Assembly (NCBI GenBank): GCA_030425425.1
Contig: JAUIAO010000003.1
Coordinates: 1 to 64,000, forward strand
From: Bacteroidia bacterium
GTDB taxonomy: Bacteria > Bacteroidota > Bacteroidia > Cytophagales > Cyclobacteriaceae
Length of the DNA: 64,000 nucleotides
Direction of reading: 5' to 3'
A program made the translations under genes and the position numbers. The notes beneath the pieces were generated by a model. The model worked only from the letters and a program-made list of their open reading frames with translations. It was not told the DNA's origin and searched no databases. Of this stretch, positions 57,091-64,000 are shown in pieces. The stretch's first letter is position 1; each line of letters begins with the position of its first letter.

Positions 57091-59382
57091 ATGTGTGCTA
57101 AAATCAGGAAGAATGAGGCATTGGATTTCCACGAATCCAAACCAGCCGGCAAAATTGAAGTGACACCCACTAAGCCACTTAGTAGCCAGCATGATTTGGC
57201 ACTGGCCTATTCGCCCGGAGTGGCTGAGCCATGTAAGGAGATAGCGGAGACACAAGAGTCCGTATACAAATACACAGCAAAGGGAAATCTGGTAGGTGTA
57301 ATTTCCAACGGAACAGCCGTTCTTGGATTAGGGAATATTGGCCCTGAAGCATCCAAACCGGTGATGGAAGGAAAGGGAGTCTTATTTAAGAAATTTGCAG
57401 GTATCGATGTGTTCGACATTGAAATTGCAGAGAATGATCCTGATAAGTTTATCGAAATTGTAAAGAGTCTTGAGCCAACTTTTGGGGGCATCAACCTGGA
57501 AGACATCAAAGCACCGGAGAGCTTCAAGATAGAGCAGGTGCTTCGCAAGGAAATGAAAATTCCTGTGATGCATGATGATCAGCATGGTACGGCGATTATC
57601 TCCTCAGCAGCTCTGATCAATGCACTGGAAATCATCGGGAAGAAAATAGAAGAAATCAAAATCGTGGTTTCAGGAGCAGGAGCGGCGGCTATTGCGTGCT
57701 CTGACTTATACCTCTCCTTGGGTGCCCGTAGAGAAAATATCGTGATGACTGATAGCAAAGGTGTCATCAAAAAATCTCGTCAGAATCTGGACGAAACCAA
57801 AGCCCGATATGCCACACATAGAGAGGATGTCAGTACCCTGGAGGAGGCATTGGTAGGAGCCGACATGCTACTAGGACTATCCATTGGAAATATTCTGGAG
57901 CCGGAAGTGCTCAAGCAAATGGCGGATAATCCGATTGTGTTTGCACTGGCCAATCCCGATCCGGAGATTGCCTATGAGCTCGCGATGGACACCAGAGATG
58001 ACATCATCATGGCTACAGGTAGATCTGATCATCCTAATCAAGTGAATAATGTGCTGGGATTCCCATACATATTCAGAGGAGCATTGGATGTAAGAGCCAC
58101 AGCTATTAATGAAGAAATGAAGCTGGCGGCTGTAAAAGCTATTGCAGATTTGGCTAAGGAAACTGTGCCAGAAATGGTGCTAAAAGCATACGCTCAGACT
58201 TCAATCAAATTTGGGAAGGAGTATCTGATTCCTAAACCATTAGATCCACGACTCATTACCGCCATATCACCTGCCGTGGCAAAAGCAGCGATCGAAACTG
58301 GTGTAGCTCGATCTGCTATTGAAGATTGGGAGAAATATGAGGAGGAACTACAAGAAAGAATCGGTATTGATCACCGACTAATCTCCAGAATCGTTCATCG
58401 TGCACGGAGGGACCCCAAAAGAGTAGTTTTTGCAGAAGCTGATGATTTGAATATTCTGAAAGCCGCTCAGATGGCACAAGATGAGGGAGTTGCTATTCCA
58501 ATCCTGCTGGGCAATGAAGGAAAAATAAAAACACTGATTCAGGAAAATGAATTGGATGGATTACTCAATTGTAAAATCATTGATCCTCTGATGGAGGAGC
58601 AAATGGTGAATCAATACGCGGAAGAATTTTTTAATCTGAGAAAACGAAAAGGTGTAACTGTAAAAGCTGCTAAAATCACTATGAACCGAAGCAGAAATCA
58701 CTTTGGTTGCATGATGGTAAGATTAGGAGAGGCAGACGCATTTATTTCAGGCTTGTCCAATGATTACCCAAAAACTATTTTACCTGCGCTTCAGATTATT
58801 GGGGTAGAAGAAGGAGTGAATCGGGTAGCTGGGATGTATATCATCAGCAACAACAAAGGCAATTATTTCTTTTCTGACACTACGGTCAATGTGAACCCAA
58901 CAGCTGAAGAGCTAGTGGATATCACTGGTTTGACGGCACGAGTGGTGAGATTTTTCGATACTGAGCCTTCTATCGCAATGTTATCGTATTCTAATTTTGG
59001 TTCTGCCAGAGGGGATTCACAAGATAAAGTAGCCAAGGCAGTGAGTTTAGTGAAAGAAAAATGGCCTGATCTGGTAGTGGATGGGGAGATTCAGGCAAAT
59101 GTCGCTTTGAACAAAGAGCTACTTCAGGAAAATTATCCTTTCAGTGAGTTGGCTCAGAACCCCGTAAATACACTAATTTTCCCGGATCTAAATTCAGGAA
59201 ACATTGCTTATAAATTATTGATGGAGATTGGCGGTGCAGAAGCGATTGGTCCTGTTTTGATGGGAATGAATAAATCAGTGCATGTATTGCAGGTAGGTAG
59301 TAGTGTGAGAGATATCTTCAATATGGTTGCGATAGCCGTAGTAGATGCACAATTGATGGATCAAAAATCATCCGGGAAATGA
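57091..59382 (+). CDS. maeB: NADP-dependent malic enzyme with phosphotransacetylase-like tail
   Basis: A 763-residue cytoplasmic enzyme that decarboxylates malate to pyruvate. The malic enzyme part (about 1-430) has [23 protein letters not shown] and the Rossmann motif [11 protein letters not shown]; the tail (about 430-763) has the phosphate acetyl/butyryltransferase fold ([28 protein letters not shown]), which in this family is a regulatory rather than an active domain. The length is normal for MaeB. It overlaps ruvA by 4 bp (ATGA). Confidence 0.95.
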   Translation: MCAKIRKNEALDFHESKPAGKIEVTPTKPLSSQHDLALAYSPGVAEPCKEIAETQESVYKYTAKGNLVGVISNGTAVLGLGNIGPEASKPVMEGKGVLFKKFAGIDVFDIEIAENDPDKFIEIVKSLEPTFGGINLEDIKAPESFKIEQVLRKEMKIPVMHDDQHGTAIISSAALINALEIIGKKIEEIKIVVSGAGAAAIACSDLYLSLGARRENIVMTDSKGVIKKSRQNLDETKARYATHREDVSTLEEALVGADMLLGLSIGNILEPEVLKQMADNPIVFALANPDPEIAYELAMDTRDDIIMATGRSDHPNQVNNVLGFPYIFRGALDVRATAINEEMKLAAVKAIADLAKETVPEMVLKAYAQTSIKFGKEYLIPKPLDPRLITAISPAVAKAAIETGVARSAIEDWEKYEEELQERIGIDHRLISRIVHRARRDPKRVVFAEADDLNILKAAQMAQDEGVAIPILLGNEGKIKTLIQENELDGLLNCKIIDPLMEEQMVNQYAEEFFNLRKRKGVTVKAAKITMNRSRNHFGCMMVRLGEADAFISGLSNDYPKTILPALQIIGVEEGVNRVAGMYIISNNKGNYFFSDTTVNVNPTAEELVDITGLTARVVRFFDTEPSIAMLSYSNFGSARGDSQDKVAKAVSLVKEKWPDLVVDGEIQANVALNKELLQENYPFSELAQNPVNTLIFPDLNSGNIAYKLLMEIGGAEAIGPVLMGMNKSVHVLQVGSSVRDIFNMVAIAVVDAQLMDQKSSGK

Positions 59383-59972
59383 TCAATTATTTGAGTGGAA
59401 AACTGGTCGTCAAAGATCCGACCTATTTAGTAATAGATGTGAATGGTGTAGGATATGAAGCCAAGATCAGCTTGGCGACTTATTCAGCTATAAAAGAATT
59501 GGAGCAGGCGAAGATTCTAACACACTTTCATGTAAAAGAAGACGCACATACCTTGTTCGGTTTTGCGGAAGAATCTGAGAAAAAGAGATTTCGTGATTTG
59601 ATTTCAATTTCTGGTGTAGGGCCAAGTACTGGTTTGATGATTTTGTCATCTTTGTCGCCCGAAGAGCTTCAGCGAGCTATTGTAAGTGAGGATGTAAAAA
59701 CCATCCAATCCGTCAAAGGTATTGGCCTCAAAACTGCTCAGCGGATAGTGTTGGAGCTGAAGGATAAAATGAAGAAAGAAGGTTTGCTGGACAAAGCGGT
59801 AGAATTAGTGGCTATTCCAGACAATAGTTTGAGGACTGAGGCGTTATCGGCACTAATGACTTTGGGAATCGGCAAGCCTGCCGCAGAAAAAAGTATAGAT
59901 TTAATTTTGAAACAGCACGGACAGCAGATCAAGCTGGAAGAGTTGATTAAACTTGCGCTGAAGAGAAACTAA
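59379..59972 (+). CDS. ruvA: Holliday junction DNA helicase subunit RuvA
   Basis: A 197-residue protein that binds Holliday junctions and loads the RuvB motor. The N-terminal OB-fold ([27 protein letters not shown]-type motif as VNGVGYEAKIS) is followed by two helix-hairpin-helix motifs (ISGVGPSTGLMILS and VKGIGLKTAQRIVLELKDK) and a C-terminal domain III (about 150-197). ruvB and ruvC are not adjacent. The 4-bp overlap couples it to maeB; sprA starts 11 bp after its stop. Confidence 0.96.
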   Translation: MINYLSGKLVVKDPTYLVIDVNGVGYEAKISLATYSAIKELEQAKILTHFHVKEDAHTLFGFAEESEKKRFRDLISISGVGPSTGLMILSSLSPEELQRAIVSEDVKTIQSVKGIGLKTAQRIVLELKDKMKKEGLLDKAVELVAIPDNSLRTEALSALMTLGIGKPAAEKSIDLILKQHGQQIKLEELIKLALKRN

Positions 59973-59983
59973 GGATTTTTTGA

Positions 59984-62900
59984 TTGAAGAGGACAGCATT
60001 CATACAGGTAGCTTTAGGGGTGATTGTGATTTGTGTCTTGGCATTGAAGCCAGAGGCAAGGCACTCGTCTTATGCCTATACTTTTCAGCAAGACACCACT
60101 CAGCAAGATACCACCAAGTCCGATACGCTTCAGCTGCCATATAGCCCTACAAAACAACCAACTTACACGCCTACTTATCGCTTTGGAGATCCGTTTTCCA
60201 ATAGGATGAGTTCGTCTCCTTTATTACTTGCAGATCCTTCTGCTATTGATCTTCAGGTAGATTTCGATTCTTCGGTGAGCTATTCGGTTTATGAGCGTAT
60301 TGGAGATGTCAATTTCCGGCCGGTCACTACCATGTCATTCGAAGAATACGACACATATAATGATAGGCAGATCACAAAAGAATATTTCAAAGAAGTATCC
60401 GGAGGGTTGGAAGGAGAAAGTGCAGTGAGCGGCCGCAGCCTGATCCCTCGGCTGTATATTAGCCCGGTGTTCGATCGGCTATTCGGTGGTAGCTATGTAG
60501 ATATCCAGCCGAATGGATTCGTCAATCTGGACTTTGGAGGAAGATGGCAGAGAGTGGACAATCCTGCGATTCCTATTAGGCAGCAGCGAAATGGTGGATT
60601 TAATTTTGATCAACAAATTTCTCTCAATCTGGTCGGTAAAATAGGTGAGAAACTGGCTGTTACTGCCAATTTTGATAATAACAACTCTTTTGATTTTCAG
60701 AATAACCTCAAAGTAGAATACACAGGCTATGAAGAGGATATCGTCAAGAAAATAGAAATTGGGAATGTTAGCATGCCTGTTTCCAATAGCTTAATGACAG
60801 GTGCCCAATCTCTATTTGGAGTTAAGACTCAATTGCAATTCGGTCGATTATTTTTGACAGGTGTGGCTTCTCGACAGCAAGGACAGAGTGAAGTGCTTAC
60901 CATAGGTGGTGATGGCGCAGGGAGCACAGAGTTCTCTATTCAGGCATCGGATTATGATGAAAACAGGCACTTTTGGCTTGGACATTTTTTTAGGGATAAT
61001 TATGAAAAGTGGTTATCGATTCTTCCACAGATTAACTCAGGAGTGGCGATCAACCGAATAGAGGTTTATGTAGTCAACCGAAACAATGATACCAAATCAA
61101 CCAGAGAAGTGTTGGCCTTGATGGACCTTGGTGAAGGTAGTCGGGTTTACAGTCCCGCAATTGGGGACAAGCAATCTGGCATGCCTACTGATAATGGTGC
61201 CAATGGCCTTTACAATTCCATTAAAGGCATGTCTCGGTTGAATAGTGATGTAAAGGGTGAGCTGGAATCAAGGTTTGGTACAGAATTTAAGGATGGTACA
61301 GATTATGTGAAAATGGGTACTGCCCGGAAGCTTGATAATGATGAATATATCATTGATGAGCAACTAGGCTATATCAGCTTACTTCGTAATCTTTCCAATG
61401 ATGAATTTTTAGCAGTTTCCTTCGAATACAGCTACAATGGACAGGTATATAAAGTCGGGGAATTAACCACAGATTACCAGCAATACGGAGATGATGAAGT
61501 CATCATTATGAAGATGCTGAGACCTAACAAAATCAACTCATCCGTACCTACGTGGGACCTGATGATGAAGAATATTTATAACCTCCGAGCAAGTCAGGTT
61601 CAGAAAGAAGGCTTCACTCTTCGTGTTCATTATCGGGATGACGCGTCGGGTATTGACAACCCTTCCTTGCATGAGGGTAGACGTACGAAAGACCAGCCCC
61701 TAATCGAATTATTGGGAATGGATCAGCTGAATATGAATGGAGACCGCCAGCGTGATGGGAATTTTGACTTCATTCCGGGAGTAACAATTGACACACGCAA
61801 TGCCAGGGTTATCTTTCCTGTCCGTGAACCATTTGGAGCGACATTAGAAAAGTATTTTGATGATGATGAGAGATCACTCAAAGAGAAATATGTGTTCGAT
61901 ACCCTTTATCGATCTACCAAAGCTATTGCTGAAAGAGAGCTATCTAAAAATAAATTTTTCATACAAGGAAAATATAATTCTTCCGGATCTTCCAGTAAAT
62001 ACACCTTGCCAGGGATTAATATTTCGGAAGGGTCTGTAGTGGTTACAGCGGGGGGAACACCACTTACGGAGGGCCTGGATTATTCAGTCAATTATAACCT
62101 TGGAGAAGTGACCATTATCAATGATCAGATTCTGCAATCGGGAAAAACGATCAATATAGCTTACGAAAAAGCAGATCTTTTCAATTTTCAATCACGCTGG
62201 CTATATGGTGTGCGGGCAGATTATCAATTTAATGACAATTTCAATATTGGAGCTACTTTGCTGAAGCTCAATGAACGTCCGGGTGGAATTTCCAGATACA
62301 CGATCGGCGATGAACCTACCAGCAATTCCAAATATGGATTTGACATCAACTGGCAGGATGAAGTGCCGTTCCTAACTAAAGCGATGGACTTTTTGCCACT
62401 GGTGAGTACAAAGGAAACCTCTACGGTATCGTTTCAGGGTGAGTTCGCTCAGATGAAACCAGGTACTTCCAATCTGGTAAATGGTCAGGGAACTTCATAT
62501 ATAGACGATTTTGAAAATGCGGTCATTCCGATCAATTTGAGTGGATGGACGGGATGGAAGCTGGCATCCACGCCAGAAACAAATGATCGTAGGTTTGATT
62601 TGTCCTCTCAAACAGGTTCTGCCTTGGGAGAAAATTACAGAAGAGCTAAAATTTCGTGGTACTCCGTAGATCAATCTGTTTTTTATCGATCAGGAGGGAA
62701 TAACAAGCCATCCAATATTGAAGATGATGATCTGAAAAACCATTACGTTCGTCCAGTATTGCCACAAGAGATTTTCAGACAAAGAACCAGAGATGTGATC
62801 ATCGTTCCGGAGAATATATTTGATATCGCATATTATCCGAGTGAGCGCGGGCAGTATAATTATAACCCTAATCTTGACCGACAGGGAAGGTTGAGTGAAC

Positions 62901-64000
62901 CAGAGCAGAACTATGGAGGTATTACCAGAGCAATCACCAATGAAATTGACTTTTATAAGACCAACGTTCAGTATTTGGAATTTTGGATGATGGATCCTTT
63001 TATTGATGGTGAAAGAGGAAGGTCCAAGGCTTTTGAAGCCGGCGGTTATCCACCACTCAGCAACAATGATGGAGGAGAATTGATTTTTAATCTAGGAAGT
63101 GTATCTGAAGACATAGTCCCTGATGGTGCTCACGCCTTTGAGAGTGGTCTGCCATCGGATGGTGAATTAGCAAAAGCCAGGGATACACAGGCTTGGGGAT
63201 ACGTACCGGATGAGCCTTTCCTCACCAATAACTTTGCCGATAGGGGAGGCGGGTTGGCTAATCAGGATGTAGGTCTTGAAGGTCTTAGTGATGAGAATGA
63301 ATTAACCTATTTTGAAAACTCATTTATCAATCAGCTTAGTGGCGTATCGCCAGATGCATTGGATCAGATTAGAAATGACCCCTCGGCTGATAATTTCAAC
63401 TATTTCTTAGGCCCTGAAATGGACCAGCGGGATATGCAGATCATCGAAAGGTATAAAAACTGGAATGGTCTGGATGGAAACTCCAACCCTAATTTTAATA
63501 ATGGCCAACCGCAATCTTCTACTGTATATCCCGATAATGAAGATGTGAACAATGACCAAACGCTCAGCGATGTAGAGGAATACTACGAATACAAGCTGAG
63601 TTTGCGACCGGGAGAATTAGAAATCGGTAAAAACTATATTGTAGACGCGATCTCGGACCAAACAGGAGAGGCTACCTGGTATTTGTTTAGAATCCCGATT
63701 CGTAACCCCGATGCATACACAGCTTATGGAGGTATAGAAGGATTCCAAAACATCAAATATGTAAGAATGTATGCTACCAATTTTAGTGAACCGGTGATTT
63801 TCCGTATGGCGAAACTGCAATTGGTTGGTGCGCAGTGGTGGAAATATGACCAAAGTTCTCTGCTAGAATCTGGCCTCTATGAGATTCCTGAAGAATACGA
63901 TACAGACCTTACGGTCTCTGTGGTGAGCATAGAGGAGAATAGTGAAGGCACTGATGGTAAAACGCCGTATGTGCTGCCTCCTGGTATAGATCGGGATCAG
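59984..64000 (+). CDS. sprA: Cell surface protein SprA (gliding motility/T9SS translocon), 5' part
   Basis: An open frame of 1339 codons that runs off the window end with no stop; SprA proteins are usually about 2300-2500 residues, so more than half is present. The start is TTG at 59984 (MKRTAFIQVALGVIVICVLA), giving a signal peptide; no ATG gives one. Recognisable parts: an early FGDPFSNR region, VDIQPNGFVNLDFGGRWQ, KIGEKLAVTANFDNNNSFDF (20 residues), SYIDDFENA-like TSYIDDFENAVIPINL near 62500 and VLPPGIDRDQ at the very end. SprA is the huge outer membrane barrel that conducts T9SS cargo; the giant sorting-domain protein at 13491-25892 is a likely cargo. Confidence 0.96.
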   Translation, partial: MKRTAFIQVALGVIVICVLALKPEARHSSYAYTFQQDTTQQDTTKSDTLQLPYSPTKQPTYTPTYRFGDPFSNRMSSSPLLLADPSAIDLQVDFDSSVSYSVYERIGDVNFRPVTTMSFEEYDTYNDRQITKEYFKEVSGGLEGESAVSGRSLIPRLYISPVFDRLFGGSYVDIQPNGFVNLDFGGRWQRVDNPAIPIRQQRNGGFNFDQQISLNLVGKIGEKLAVTANFDNNNSFDFQNNLKVEYTGYEEDIVKKIEIGNVSMPVSNSLMTGAQSLFGVKTQLQFGRLFLTGVASRQQGQSEVLTIGGDGAGSTEFSIQASDYDENRHFWLGHFFRDNYEKWLSILPQINSGVAINRIEVYVVNRNNDTKSTREVLALMDLGEGSRVYSPAIGDKQSGMPTDNGANGLYNSIKGMSRLNSDVKGELESRFGTEFKDGTDYVKMGTARKLDNDEYIIDEQLGYISLLRNLSNDEFLAVSFEYSYNGQVYKVGELTTDYQQYGDDEVIIMKMLRPNKINSSVPTWDLMMKNIYNLRASQVQKEGFTLRVHYRDDASGIDNPSLHEGRRTKDQPLIELLGMDQLNMNGDRQRDGNFDFIPGVTIDTRNARVIFPVREPFGATLEKYFDDDERSLKEKYVFDTLYRSTKAIAERELSKNKFFIQGKYNSSGSSSKYTLPGINISEGSVVVTAGGTPLTEGLDYSVNYNLGEVTIINDQILQSGKTINIAYEKADLFNFQSRWLYGVRADYQFNDNFNIGATLLKLNERPGGISRYTIGDEPTSNSKYGFDINWQDEVPFLTKAMDFLPLVSTKETSTVSFQGEFAQMKPGTSNLVNGQGTSYIDDFENAVIPINLSGWTGWKLASTPETNDRRFDLSSQTGSALGENYRRAKISWYSVDQSVFYRSGGNNKPSNIEDDDLKNHYVRPVLPQEIFRQRTRDVIIVPENIFDIAYYPSERGQYNYNPNLDRQGRLSEPEQNYGGITRAITNEIDFYKTNVQYLEFWMMDPFIDGERGRSKAFEAGGYPPLSNNDGGELIFNLGSVSEDIVPDGAHAFESGLPSDGELAKARDTQAWGYVPDEPFLTNNFADRGGGLANQDVGLEGLSDENELTYFENSFINQLSGVSPDALDQIRNDPSADNFNYFLGPEMDQRDMQIIERYKNWNGLDGNSNPNFNNGQPQSSTVYPDNEDVNNDQTLSDVEEYYEYKLSLRPGELEIGKNYIVDAISDQTGEATWYLFRIPIRNPDAYTAYGGIEGFQNIKYVRMYATNFSEPVIFRMAKLQLVGAQWWKYDQSSLLESGLYEIPEEYDTDLTVSVVSIEENSEGTDGKTPYVLPPGIDRDQ

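Overview
The window reads as chromosomal DNA of a Bacteroidota bacterium, most likely a Cytophagales-type gliding or marine member. The reasons are: the tail of SprA (type IX secretion/gliding), a giant surface protein with a T9SS C-terminal sorting domain, OmpA proteins with PD40 repeats, the gene order tatA-gatA-mltD-like-DUF4837-maeB-ruvA-sprA, frequent TTG starts, and several promoters of the Bacteroidota type (-7 TAnnTTTG). The species cannot be named from the sequence alone.

Layout. 1-~780: 3' end of 23S rRNA, 5S rRNA, a terminator, and a rearranged partial copy of the 5S tail and terminator. 1062-8191: an exported OmpA/PD40 envelope protein and an exported TPR-CHAT (caspase-like) protein. 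8291-13214: an accessory stretch with a HigBA-like toxin-antitoxin (TA) pair, a DUF1059 protein, a second OmpA/PD40 protein on the minus strand, a ParDE pair and a lipoprotein. 13491-25892: a 4133-residue T9SS-exported adhesin-like protein made of propeller-like blocks, Ig-like repeats and MBG repeats. 25949-29733: a hybrid propeller/Y_Y_Y histidine kinase translationally coupled to a LytTR response regulator. 29774-31283: four 16-bp repeats at an exact 33-bp period in front of an AAA_14/DUF4143 ATPase.

31355-34335 (minus): floA-nfeD-proS. 34463-37510: a secreted Ser/Arg/Gly-rich protein and a FadL-like outer membrane protein. 37507-39718 (minus): shikimate kinase, a DoxX/BT_3928-like membrane protein and a DUF1599 protein. 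39775-41519: folP-cdaA, coupled. 41512-44083: kbl plus a small unknown gene, divergent from a threonine-dehydrogenase-type epimerase; together these form a threonine-to-glycine route. 44217-51130: a tightly packed run of crotonase, flippase, sugar nucleotidyltransferase, TPR protein, DUF4292 lipoprotein and EnvC-like protein, pointing to envelope and polysaccharide assembly.

51172-52834: a small accessory island in which three copies of a REP-like repeat separate two orphan genes and a reversed RelE-type TA pair. 52949-64000: tatA, gatA, lytic transglycosylase, DUF4837 lipoprotein, malic enzyme, ruvA and a large 5' part of sprA running off the window end.

Ties between genes: SprA at the right edge belongs to the machine that should export the giant adhesin in the middle. 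The histidine kinase/LytTR pair directly behind the adhesin is a plausible regulator of it (inference). No transposase, integrase, CRISPR array or tRNA gene was recognised. All calls rest on reading motifs by eye; no database search was possible.
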